Source of the DNA: Bdellovibrionales bacterium
GTDB lineage: Bacteria > Bdellovibrionota > JAFGOL01
Assembly (NCBI GenBank): GCA_022710165.1
Contig: JAKLHL010000002.1
Coordinates: 1-25,746 of the forward strand
Length of the DNA stretch: 25,746 nt
Direction: 5' to 3'
The position numbers and the translations under genes were made by a program. How positions within the stretch are numbered: the first letter of the stretch is position 1; each line of letters opens with the position of its first letter. Positions 6,241 to 14,304 of the stretch are shown here, one piece after another. The notes below the pieces were generated by a model. That model saw nothing but the letters and a program-made list of their open reading frames with translations, ran no database searches and was not told the DNA's origin.

Positions 6241-8757
6241 TCAATCAACTGTAATTGACTTGCTCACGTTCTTTGGTGAGTCAGGATGTACTCCATGGTC
6301 GTGTATCTCTAACTTATCCAGAGCCGCTGACTTTTTAACGCTCATGCTCAAAGCCAAGAGCTGAAGTGCTACTGTGCTGGAGAAGAACGAAAGTATGGCA
6401 TCGCCTGTCTTGGGAAGTCTTATGTAACCATGCCTGTACGCCACACCCTCTTTAACTATGCTTGGTTTTGATGCGGCATCATTAAGGAGCTTATTTTCTT
6501 CTGCTATTACATAGATGTTGGCGCCGCGTATCTTGTGAGTATTTATCTGGGATATAGTCAGGTTAACGTCCCTGTGTGCAGGTCCTGTGATGAACACCAG
6601 CGGATAGTTCGTGTAAAGCGAGTCAAAGAAATCGTGGCTCGCAAAGATGCTGTCAAAGATCCTTTTTTCCTCAGGATTAAGGTCCTTTGGGTTTACGTCG
6701 GCAAAAGCATAGTCAGAGACCGCCTTATACAACTTTGTAAGGCTCTCGCAGTTTATCTTGTCGCTGTGACTGTTATTAACTGCAAGCACCAGCGCATCAG
6801 AGAACTTCTTTAAAAGTGCCCTTACGGAATGCATGCCGAACACAGTATTAACACCGAGGATGGTGTTAGGACCGTGCTTGAACTCTGTAGCCTCGTAGCC
6901 TTCTGTATGGTTCAGGACCACTTCCCTCACCTTCAAGGCGCCTTCCCTTGCTATACCGAACATGCCGGTCGCAAGTATGTGAATGCTTGGCTCAAGGTAA
7001 AGGTCCTCTGCCACAGCGTCTATATCTTTCTTTGATATCTCAAAAGAATGTTCTATCAGTGCTGGAAGTTTCTTTAGGTTCTCTTTGTGGTGATCTGCCA
7101 TCTTGCCCATCTTTTCTGCTGTCATCACTGCAAGCATATATAAAAGGGCCATCTGGTTCATGAAGCTCTTTGTTGCAGGCACTGCAACTTCTGCCCCGCA
7201 GAACAGAGGTATGTAAACGTCGCTCTTTTCAAGAGCAAGGGTTGAGTTAACGTTGTTCACTATTATCGCTGTATTGGTCTTTACGCCTGATTCCTTTATC
7301 TGGTTAAGGATGTCTACAAGGTCCTTGGTCTCTCCGCTCTGGCTTATCCCTATTATAAGGTCACCGTCCTTTACAGAACCCATCACTTGAGACCTGAAAT
7401 CCCCCGGTAGCATTGCTTCGATATGCATCCCTGCTACAGTATCAAAGAACACAGCCCCTGTTTTTGCCGCGTTAAAAGAAGTCCCGCAGGCAACACAGTA
7501 AACAGCCCTGCCGTTCTTTTTGGCCTCACAGATAAGGCTTACGAACCTCTCTGCGCGTTTTCTTGCATCTGTTGCTTCCTCAACAACAAAGATCTTGTCT
7601 ATCAGCGTCAAAAGAGTCCTTTCCTTGGAAAGTTCCGGTATAGCAGAAACCTCATCAAGAAAACTTGATATGGCGGATTCGAACACTTTGGCGTCCTTAG
7701 TTACCAGTTTTTTTGAAGCGTCCTTTAGCTCCCTGAACTGCGTTGTACCGAAAAGGTTAAGGCACTTATTCCTAAAATCATCCCAGTCGGTGTTAGAGGA
7801 AAGTTCATTTATGTTATTCCTTACGAACTTTTCAAGGTCTGCAGGGATACCAAGCTCCACACCACCCATATAGACGGATATGAGCTTTTTTACAGCCTCT
7901 GCCTGACTATATATTTCCTGCTCCATGAAGAACTTAAAAGGAGCGCTCAGTTTTGCCTCTTCTATCTTAAGTTTGCTCCTGACGGGCTTTCTGTCTACCA
8001 CATCGCCCTCTGGGAGCTGATAAAGTGTAAAATGATCGTTAGTGAATATAGAGAATTCGTTCTCGTTGATAGGTATGAGTATCTTTGTCTGTGAAAGAAC
8101 TGACGCAAGGTCTGAAGACGCTATTATGAAAGAACCGTTAACAGGGTCCTTTCCCTGTCCCATATAAAGACTGCTCCCTGCCTTTATGCAGGCCATGGTC
8201 TCTGTCACCGGGTCAACCACCACAGCTGCAAAAGAGCCTGTTATCTTTTTAGAGGCTGATATTATGGCTTTCCTTAAAGCTTCCCATCTGGTCTGGATGT
8301 TCTCTTCCCTTAATTTTTTAAGCTCTAGGGCAAAAAAATGCTCTACAGTATGGACTAACATTTCACCGTCGTTGTCACTCACGACCTTGTGTCCTTCGCT
8401 GGTAAGCCAGGTCTTTAGCTGATCGCAGTTGGTGATGTTCCCGTTATGTGCGCCGTATATGTGGGTCTTGCACTTAACTTCATGAGGCTGTGCGTTCTCT
8501 TTTGTGACCATGCCGAAGGTCGCCCATCTTACCTGTCCGCAGAAAAGTTTGCCCTGCAGTTTTGTTATGCCAAGTTTTTCTGTGACTACAGATGGCGCTC
8601 CAACGTCCTTTTTAAGTACTATCTCGCCCTTGCTGTTCTGTATTACCGCGCCAGAGGAATCATAACCCCTGTATTCAAGCATACGCAAAAGCTTGGAAGA
8701 TACAGCACCAATATCGGTCCTGTCCTTTTCACATCTTAATCCTATTACGCCACACAT
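6241..8757 (-). CDS. glmS: Glutamine--fructose-6-phosphate aminotransferase (isomerizing), enlarged form
   Basis: GlmS makes glucosamine-6-phosphate from fructose-6-phosphate and glutamine, the first step toward UDP-GlcNAc. The N-terminal glutaminase begins MCGVIG with catalytic Cys2; the GNITN segment is near 106-110. The FFMEQEIYSQ linker is near 276-285. Two SIS sugar-binding domains follow: CGTS at 424-427, SQSGET at 472-477, EGALK at 605-609, KHGP at 627-630. The C-terminus SPKNVSKSITVD matches the family's usual end. At 838 aa it is about 230 longer than the E. coli enzyme. The extra length is at about 300-410 (between glutaminase and first SIS domain) and about 640-720 (inside the second). 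The SD GAGG lies 10 nt upstream. It is the third gene of a likely unit with guaD and the 4Fe-4S protein, 73 nt after guaD. No glmS ribozyme was recognised in that gap. Confidence 0.92.
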   Translation of the reverse strand: MCGVIGLRCEKDRTDIGAVSSKLLRMLEYRGYDSSGAVIQNSKGEIVLKKDVGAPSVVTEKLGITKLQGKLFCGQVRWATFGMVTKENAQPHEVKCKTHIYGAHNGNITNCDQLKTWLTSEGHKVVSDNDGEMLVHTVEHFFALELKKLREENIQTRWEALRKAIISASKKITGSFAAVVVDPVTETMACIKAGSSLYMGQGKDPVNGSFIIASSDLASVLSQTKILIPINENEFSIFTNDHFTLYQLPEGDVVDRKPVRSKLKIEEAKLSAPFKFFMEQEIYSQAEAVKKLISVYMGGVELGIPADLEKFVRNNINELSSNTDWDDFRNKCLNLFGTTQFRELKDASKKLVTKDAKVFESAISSFLDEVSAIPELSKERTLLTLIDKIFVVEEATDARKRAERFVSLICEAKKNGRAVYCVACGTSFNAAKTGAVFFDTVAGMHIEAMLPGDFRSQVMGSVKDGDLIIGISQSGETKDLVDILNQIKESGVKTNTAIIVNNVNSTLALEKSDVYIPLFCGAEVAVPATKSFMNQMALLYMLAVMTAEKMGKMADHHKENLKKLPALIEHSFEISKKDIDAVAEDLYLEPSIHILATGMFGIAREGALKVREVVLNHTEGYEATEFKHGPNTILGVNTVFGMHSVRALLKKFSDALVLAVNNSHSDKINCESLTKLYKAVSDYAFADVNPKDLNPEEKRIFDSIFASHDFFDSLYTNYPLVFITGPAHRDVNLTISQINTHKIRGANIYVIAEENKLLNDAASKPSIVKEGVAYRHGYIRLPKTGDAILSFFSSTVALQLLALSMSVKKSAALDKLEIHDHGVHPDSPKNVSKSITVD

Positions 8758-8830
8758 ATTCGTTTAACCTCAAGCTCTGTTTTATTCCAAGTTTTCAACG
8801 ACTTGTAAAGTAGTTAATTATATATATGAA

Positions 8831-9307
8831 TTAATATCTTTTCTTGGAGTTCATGCTGTTCCATTCAGTGAGGGTCTTTAGGGCATCGTCGCGCATCAGT
8901 TGCTCAGACTTTACTTTTCTGGACTTTAATGGTTTCCCTAATTCCTCATATATGAACTCGTCGTCAAAGCCTATTCTTGCGGCATCCTCTCTGGTACAGG
9001 CGTAATAGACCCTGTCTATCCTTGCCCAGTATATGGCTCCCATGCACATCGGGCATGGCTCGCAGGAACAGTATATCTGACAGCCCTCAAGATTGTAGGT
9101 CCCAAGCTTTTCACAGGCCTTTCTTATAGCGACTACCTCTGCGTGTGCTGTTGGATCATTCGTGGAGGTGACTAGGTTGTGCGCAGCAGAAACAACAACG
9201 CCGTCCTTTACAACTACGGCGCCAAAAGGCCCACCCTCAAGCTTTCTTATACCCTCAAAAGCCACATCTATTGCTTTTTGCATCAGCTCTTTTTTTGGTC
9301 CCTTCAA
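8831..9307 (-). CDS. guaD: Guanine deaminase (CDA-type)
   Basis: A 158-aa zinc deaminase of the cytidine-deaminase-like fold. The zinc site is plain: HAEV (His55, Glu57 as proton shuttle) and PCPMC (Cys85, Cys88). The sequence from TSTNDPTAHAEVVAIRKAC through CEPCPMCMGAIYWAR and the GFDDEFIYEEL segment follow the Bacillus subtilis GuaD pattern closely rather than tRNA adenosine deaminase TadA, and length (about 156) agrees. The enzyme converts guanine to xanthine. Start is a TTG with GAGG 8 nt upstream; it overlaps the stop of the upstream 4Fe-4S gene (TTGA at 9307-9304). Confidence 0.88.
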   Translation of the reverse strand: MKGPKKELMQKAIDVAFEGIRKLEGGPFGAVVVKDGVVVSAAHNLVTSTNDPTAHAEVVAIRKACEKLGTYNLEGCQIYCSCEPCPMCMGAIYWARIDRVYYACTREDAARIGFDDEFIYEELGKPLKSRKVKSEQLMRDDALKTLTEWNSMNSKKRY

Positions 9308-9807
9308 GCTTTCTTCCTCTTTATCTTTTTTACGGTCTTGTTCTTTGCCTTGTGAAGACTACTCTGCACAGTACCCATGGGGCAAAAACTGCACCAGGCC
9401 CTGTGGTGTATTGTAAAGCCAAGCACTAAAGCTATCACTGTTGTTATGGCGCACATGTTAACGCCCACAGCCCCTAATTTATCCCAGAAAAGGTAAGAGT
9501 CCCAATAACCAAAAGCCTTGACCGTATTTATCATAAAAAAGCCCATCAAAAGTATTAGAGCCAGCACCTTAAAAGTGCCGTTATGAAAAAGTTTTGGTAT
9601 CTTTTTGTTCTTTCCCTTAAGTGACTGGATCGGGATGTCCAAAAAAGCGCCCCTTGGGCAGATATTGCCGCACCAGTAACGACCCCTGAATATCCCAAAG
9701 ATCATGATAAAGACCAGCATCGGGTACATCAAGAGGCCTAGCTTTGGGTACCAGTACCCGCCTATTGAAAGTATCAGAACAAAAGGCCAGATGAACAATC
9801 TATACAT
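9304..9807 (-). CDS. 4Fe-4S membrane protein (NapH/NosR-like)
   Basis: A 167-aa integral membrane protein with about four hydrophobic helices. It has two short cysteine motifs, WCGNICPRGAFLD (Cys46, Cys50) and WCSFCPMGT (near 137), like the polyferredoxin-type membrane electron carriers NapH/NosR/CcoG. The C-terminus is strongly basic (KNKTVKKIKRKK). Only four Cys appear in these motifs, fewer than in proteins with two full CxxCxxCxxxC clusters, so cluster content is uncertain. I chose ATG 9807 with GGAG 5 nt upstream; a TTG at 9870 would give 21 more residues but lies upstream of the likely promoter. It is coupled to guaD by overlap. An electron-transfer role is inference. Confidence 0.78.
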   Translation of the reverse strand: MYRLFIWPFVLILSIGGYWYPKLGLLMYPMLVFIMIFGIFRGRYWCGNICPRGAFLDIPIQSLKGKNKKIPKLFHNGTFKVLALILLMGFFMINTVKAFGYWDSYLFWDKLGAVGVNMCAITTVIALVLGFTIHHRAWCSFCPMGTVQSSLHKAKNKTVKKIKRKKA

Positions 9808-9824
9808 AAAGTCTCCGTTACTGA

Positions 9825-9854
9825 ATGTTACAACGGCAATGGACAAAAGGTCAA
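9825..9854 (-). promoter_or_regulatory. Possible promoter of the 4Fe-4S protein-guaD-glmS unit
   Basis: On the minus strand TTGACC (9854-9849) and TAACAT (9830-9825) are 18 bases apart. The -35 matches 5 of 6 and the -10 matches 4 of 6. The start near 9818 would leave only a very short leader before the ATG at 9807, so this is a moderate call. Confidence 0.4.
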
Positions 9855-9867
9855 GGAGGGTTATAAT
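9840..9867 (+). promoter_or_regulatory. Possible promoter of the YitT-family gene
   Basis: TGGACA (9840-9845) and a perfect TATAAT (9862-9867) are 16 bases apart. The expected start is around 9874, the A of the gene's own ATG. An SD-like AAGGAGGG (9853-9860) lies inside the spacer, 13 nt from the ATG, so either the transcript is leaderless or a more upstream promoter is used. Confidence 0.4.
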
Positions 9868-9873
9868 CAAAAC

Positions 9874-10734
9874 ATGAAAACCAATAAATTTCTAACTTAT
9901 TCTTATGACACAGTAATGATCGGGATAGGAGGCCTTTTAGCCGCTGTAGGCATAAACGGCTTTTTAATACCCTGCAAATTCTTTGACGGAGGCGTAACAG
10001 GACTTTCCATGTTAGGAGCATCCCTAAGCACAGTCCCCCTTTATGCTTTTATCCTTATAGTTAACATCCCTTTTCTGGCTGTAGGGTGGAAAAGGTTCGG
10101 TCACCAATTCATCATAAAGTGCCTTTTAAGCATCGTTTATTTTTCACTGTTGGTAAAGTTCATACACCTTCCGATGCTGGCTCACGACAAAATACTCTGT
10201 GCAGTGTTCGGCGGCATCCTGCTTGGTGCGGGAATAGGTTTTGCAGTTAACGGCGGCAGTGTGCTCGATGGCACAGAGATAGCGGCCATAATGCTCTGCA
10301 AAAAGTTCGGGGTCACCATAGGTTCTGTGATCCTTGCTTTCAACGTCGTAATATTCTCTTTTGTTGCTTTGGCACACGGGTACGAAATAGCCCTTTACTC
10401 AGTGCTTACCTACATCTTCGCCTCAAAGAGTGCCAATTTCCTCATCCATGGACTCGAAGATTTCATAGGCGTTTCTGTAGTCTCAAAGCACAGCGACAAG
10501 ATAAGAAAGGCCCTGATAGACGAACTTGGCGTTGGTGCGACAGTTTATGACGGAAGAACGGGTCTTGAGAACATAAAGCAAGAAATACTCTTTTGCGTAA
10601 TAACAAGGTACGACGTACAAAGGGTAAAGACCATGATAAGCGAAATAGATGAGAAGGCTTTTTTAATAATGCACCCGGTCGACAATGTTCAGGGCGGACT
10701 GGTTAAGACAAAATTAAGGAAAAAACGTTTCTAG
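9874..10734 (+). CDS. YitT-family membrane protein
   Basis: A 286-aa protein of the YitT/DUF161 family. The N-terminal about 200 residues contain five or six hydrophobic helices, with the family's GGLLAAVGINGFLIPCKFFDGGVTG near residues 18-42 and GGSVLDGTEI near 127-136. The C-terminal about 80 residues form the soluble DUF2179 domain (YDGRTGLENIKQEILFCVITR region). Family members are abundant in bacteria but their transport substrate is not established. It stands divergent from the 4Fe-4S/guaD/glmS unit. Its stop codon overlaps the stop of the opposite-strand gene at a CTAG (10731-10734). The start has an SD-like AGGAGGG but at a long 13-nt distance. Confidence 0.88.
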   Translation: MKTNKFLTYSYDTVMIGIGGLLAAVGINGFLIPCKFFDGGVTGLSMLGASLSTVPLYAFILIVNIPFLAVGWKRFGHQFIIKCLLSIVYFSLLVKFIHLPMLAHDKILCAVFGGILLGAGIGFAVNGGSVLDGTEIAAIMLCKKFGVTIGSVILAFNVVIFSFVALAHGYEIALYSVLTYIFASKSANFLIHGLEDFIGVSVVSKHSDKIRKALIDELGVGATVYDGRTGLENIKQEILFCVITRYDVQRVKTMISEIDEKAFLIMHPVDNVQGGLVKTKLRKKRF

Positions 10735-11174
10735 TAAGGTCTTGAGTGATCTCTATATTCTATATTGCTAAGAGAAGCTAGCGGTTCCTGTATGTAGAAC
10801 AGCATCCTTAATCCCTTGCAATAAGGACGTTCTATATTGTTCTTGTCACAAAAAGTGAAGAGGTCATCACATATATCATTAAAAGTTCCCTCGACGATAT
10901 AGTGCTTAACTTTTTCTGCTCTCATCTTGTATATATCCGAATTACCAAGAGGCTGATCATACACGTCAACAAAGTCTATTTTAATGTCTTTTGCTATGGC
11001 CGTTACAAGAACCTCTTTGCCGTTCTCCAAGCAATAAAGGTCTATCTCTGCGTCGTTACCAGTAGCGACCCCGCTACATCCCGGAGCCCTGCAATAAGTC
11101 TTACCCTGAGCATAATTTGAAGCATTAGCAGCAACGGCGCACACCAACAGCGATAATAGGAATAATTTTTTCAA
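10731..11174 (-). CDS. Small secreted Cys-rich protein of unknown function
   Basis: A 147-aa protein with a Sec signal (KKLFLLSLLVCAVAANA, cut before SNYAQG). The mature part has seven Cys: YCRAPGCSG, LYCLENGK, DICDDLFTFCDKN and PYCKG, suggesting disulfides in the periplasm or outside. I prefer the TTG at 11174, 9 nt after GGGGG (11188-11184), over an ATG eight codons upstream without SD; the signal peptide starts cleanly there. It lies just after the usher gene but has a likely promoter of its own. It may be an accessory of the surface-fibre system or unrelated. No family recognised. Confidence 0.7.
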   Translation of the reverse strand: MKKLFLLSLLVCAVAANASNYAQGKTYCRAPGCSGVATGNDAEIDLYCLENGKEVLVTAIAKDIKIDFVDVYDQPLGNSDIYKMRAEKVKHYIVEGTFNDICDDLFTFCDKNNIERPYCKGLRMLFYIQEPLASLSNIEYRDHSRPY

Positions 11175-11212
11175 GACTGAATACCCCCTAGAAAACATCT
11201 AACCCCAAGAAA

Positions 11213-11240
11213 AGTATAGCAAGTCATCAAAGTTTATCAA
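11213..11240 (-). promoter_or_regulatory. Probable promoter of the Cys-rich secreted protein gene
   Basis: On the minus strand TTGATA (11240-11235) and TATACT (11218-11213) are 16 bases apart, and the -10 is preceded by TGC, an extended -10. The -35 overlaps the last codons of the usher gene. This would make the downstream gene separately expressed. Confidence 0.55.
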
Positions 11241-14200
11241 CATTTTTCATTATCTTTTTTATTTTATCTAGTTTTTCGGTCCTATCCTCTAGGCTGATCA
11301 TGTCCCAGTTATCTTCTAGCTTGTTTATTGCTTTATATAGACGGTCATACATCTCGATCTTTTTACCGGAATTGGGCAGTTTCTCCTCTTTTGCCTTATC
11401 CTTTTTCTCTTGTATTTCTTTTTTCAGGTTTTCCATAATACCAGCGCCTATCTGGTCCAGCTTCATGTTAGGGGAAGAAAGTATTTTATTTATCCTGTCT
11501 ATTTTATCTTTCTTTTCCTTATCGCTGAGCAAGCCCCACAGTTCTTCCATTTTATCAGTCAATAACAACAGCTTGTTATAATAATTGATCCTGCTCTTGG
11601 AGCCTTCATCATTAAAGATCTCTGCATTATGCTTCTTTATCTGTATTATGTTCTGAACTGCAACCAGTTCTTCCTTAAGAGGGTCTTTGTCTGGACTTTC
11701 AGCTACACTGCTTGCAAAATCAAAGGTCTGGTTAGACGGCTGGATCTCTTGCGGCGTGGTATATATGCCTTCTATGCTCTGTCCTTCCAGGTCCCACTGT
11801 ACACCGCTAATCCAGTCTGTATTTTTTGGAATATCGACAGTGATTATAGGCCTTGCAGAAAGTTCAGTCGTATTAAGGCTAAGCTGGTACTGCCCGGGGG
11901 TTAATTTTTCAAGTGTGAAGAACCCTTCATCCTGATCAACCTCGCTCCTTGAGACTATCTTTGAGTCAGAAAGCCTCATCGCCTCTATCATAAGCCCGTC
12001 AGGTATATCCTGGCTGGTCATCACATATCCATCCATCCCTATCGTAGTAACTAGTTTCGGTGACCACTCTATGTAAGAAGTAGGCCTAAAATAAAGCACA
12101 TCATAATCCTTGTCAGGTATGACGCTTGTATCAAGGCTTGCAAGGTCAATAGAGGCCTTGATCTTTTCTTCTGGCCTTATGCCAGAAACCTTGTAATACC
12201 CGTCCTTATCGGTCACTGCTTTTTTTCCGCCTATGCTTACAGAAGCAAACTCAATAGGCTCTTGTTTACCGTCGCCAAGATCTGGCGACATTATCTTTCC
12301 GCTTGCAGTACCTGTACCGAACTCCTCCCAAGTACTCGGCCCATGGCTGCCAGCTATAATGTCATCCCAGAATATTTGGAAGCCTACGTATTTATCGCTA
12401 GATAAAGCACCTATCTGCAGGTTCTTCGTTAGCCTGTATAAGACGCTCGTGCTAAAGTCCTTGCTCCAATTATCGTCAAAGAAGAACCTGGCGGAGACGC
12501 TCCAACTTCCGACATTCTCTCCACCTCTTGACGTAAGGCTTATCACGTTCTGTGAATTATTATTGCTCCACATCCTGTTCACTTCCATCCTGGTCTCTCT
12601 GCCCAGGCTTAGATTAAAACCGGTGTTTATATCCCTGTAAAAAGATCCCCCGCTCCAATAAGTTCTAAAACCAAAAAGGAGGTTAAGGGACCTCATTAGG
12701 TTGAACCTGGTCTCGTTAGTAAAAGACTTTATAGCCGAATACTGTTCATAGACGTTAGTCATACCCCATCTTCCAATAGCGAACCTGTGCCTGCCGGCCC
12801 AGTATTCTCCCTCCTGAACAGACAAAGAGTTCGTATTCATTGGGCTGTCCTGGTTGTAATACTTATGCTCAAATTGTATGTTGTGCGGGTATAAGAGATT
12901 GAGGTTGACCCTGAAAGCCCTGTCTATATTACCTTTTTCAACACTATTGAACATACCCTGGGCTAAAAAGCTCAACCAGTAGAAAGGAGCAAAGTTCATA
13001 TCCGTCATAAGTGAAGGCTTGTCAGCCTCTGGGAACAGAAAAGGGCTCAAACCAAAAGACATGTTGTCCAAAACGCCATACCTTAATGAACCATAATAAA
13101 AGCCGCCATCTCCACTTCTAACATTTCCTGCATAGAGCCTTTTTTCCAAATGCCCCTGCTTTACCATTCCGCTATTCCTGGTTATATTTATGCTCTTTTC
13201 TTCTATTGACCCATCAACATAGTAAAGCTTTAGATTTATCTTACTTTCTTTGCTAACCACAACGTCTGGGAAGCTGTACTGACCGTTCGGCCCTACAGTA
13301 GTAGTAGCTGTGTATGATCCATCAACATAAAGGTCAACTTCTGTTCCTATGGGAGCACTTTCAAGTATGGTGATATTACCTTCCGCATATTCCATTTTAT
13401 CGCTGTCAAACCTAAAACCATAATCAGAGCTTACACTAGGGACAAGAAGGCTCTGTTCCTGAAAGCTTGTTGTACCGAACTCCATGAGGTAGAAATGTTT
13501 TTTATCTTTTAGAGTGTATGTAACGTATGGATCATAGAAATTCCTTCTGGTCTTAAAAGGAAAATCCATTGCATTTCCACCAACTAATGTACCTTCATAT
13601 ACATCAGAGTTAATGTTGTATTCAAGGCTGGCCTTGTAATCACCCTTGGGCTCCTTTATAAAACCAGCCCTATACTTTAGCGCAGTATTAAAGTTATCAG
13701 TCGGTGTTATGGGTGCAACAGAGTCAAAGTATTCCTTCTGTCTTTTACTCTCTAGTTGGTCTTCCCTTAGCTTTTCAAGCTCCTTTTTTCTTTCGAACTT
13801 GAACTTGAACTTTGGTTCAAAGTGAACTTTATAACCTTCAAGGTTCCAGGTTACAGTCGCAGGCAGCCATTTTTCAAAGATGTCATAACGCACCCAAAGC
13901 TTGTCCTCTATAAAGACCACTCCCTGCTTATCAAAGTTCTTGCTGTCTGATTGAGAGCTTCCAAACTCACCGTTTTTGCCGTCTATCCAAAAAACCGTTC
14001 TATCAGGCTGGAGTATTCCTGAACAATAAAGTCTCTGCTTATCACACTGTACATCAGTAAAATCCAGGTAAGTATATAGTAGTTCCTGTACGTCGATATA
14101 CGGTGTTTCGTTCTCGTCCACAAAGACCCTGTAAAAAGCGTTGCCCGTGTACTTGCCAAGGCTTAACTGTATGTAAGCCTCTTCAAAAGGAGGGTCCTGG

Positions 14201-14277
14201 GCAGATACAGTTACAGGGAGAGCCAGAACAAAACAGACCAATACGAATAAAAGAACTTTTTTTAGCCCCGCTGTCAT
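11227..14277 (-). CDS. Outer-membrane usher of a chaperone-usher system, with extended C-terminus
   Basis: A 1016-aa protein that I read as the usher, the outer-membrane pore that assembles fibre subunits handed over by the chaperone. Numbering below follows the ATG, which has AAGG 7 nt upstream. A signal peptide ends at VSA near 26. Residues about 30-155 look like a chaperone-docking N-domain with one Cys pair (about C78, C85). A charged linker spans 157-185, and a long beta-rich stretch about 195-645 fits a barrel. A middle domain at about 308-368 has usher-like sequence (PIGTEVDLYVDG, GPNGQYSFPDVVV, LKLYYVDGS). Then come carboxypeptidase-regulatory-like domains (about 658-820). The last 130 residues are a highly charged helical tail with a duplicated 37-residue unit (about 899-935 and 975-1011), not found in classical ushers as I know them. 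The gene follows the chaperone by 27 nt. Usher identity rests on pattern and context. Confidence 0.75.
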   Translation of the reverse strand: MTAGLKKVLLFVLVCFVLALPVTVSAQDPPFEEAYIQLSLGKYTGNAFYRVFVDENETPYIDVQELLYTYLDFTDVQCDKQRLYCSGILQPDRTVFWIDGKNGEFGSSQSDSKNFDKQGVVFIEDKLWVRYDIFEKWLPATVTWNLEGYKVHFEPKFKFKFERKKELEKLREDQLESKRQKEYFDSVAPITPTDNFNTALKYRAGFIKEPKGDYKASLEYNINSDVYEGTLVGGNAMDFPFKTRRNFYDPYVTYTLKDKKHFYLMEFGTTSFQEQSLLVPSVSSDYGFRFDSDKMEYAEGNITILESAPIGTEVDLYVDGSYTATTTVGPNGQYSFPDVVVSKESKINLKLYYVDGSIEEKSINITRNSGMVKQGHLEKRLYAGNVRSGDGGFYYGSLRYGVLDNMSFGLSPFLFPEADKPSLMTDMNFAPFYWLSFLAQGMFNSVEKGNIDRAFRVNLNLLYPHNIQFEHKYYNQDSPMNTNSLSVQEGEYWAGRHRFAIGRWGMTNVYEQYSAIKSFTNETRFNLMRSLNLLFGFRTYWSGGSFYRDINTGFNLSLGRETRMEVNRMWSNNNSQNVISLTSRGGENVGSWSVSARFFFDDNWSKDFSTSVLYRLTKNLQIGALSSDKYVGFQIFWDDIIAGSHGPSTWEEFGTGTASGKIMSPDLGDGKQEPIEFASVSIGGKKAVTDKDGYYKVSGIRPEEKIKASIDLASLDTSVIPDKDYDVLYFRPTSYIEWSPKLVTTIGMDGYVMTSQDIPDGLMIEAMRLSDSKIVSRSEVDQDEGFFTLEKLTPGQYQLSLNTTELSARPIITVDIPKNTDWISGVQWDLEGQSIEGIYTTPQEIQPSNQTFDFASSVAESPDKDPLKEELVAVQNIIQIKKHNAEIFNDEGSKSRINYYNKLLLLTDKMEELWGLLSDKEKKDKIDRINKILSSPNMKLDQIGAGIMENLKKEIQEKKDKAKEEKLPNSGKKIEMYDRLYKAINKLEDNWDMISLEDRTEKLDKIKKIMKNVDKL

Positions 14278-14304
14278 CACCAAACCTTTTTGAACTTATC
14301 TAAC

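Noticed and set aside
8758..8830. glmS ribozyme or separate glmS promoter in the guaD-glmS gap
   Set aside because: The gap is only 73 bases, too short for the ribozyme; a TATAAT-like string is present but no fitting -35.
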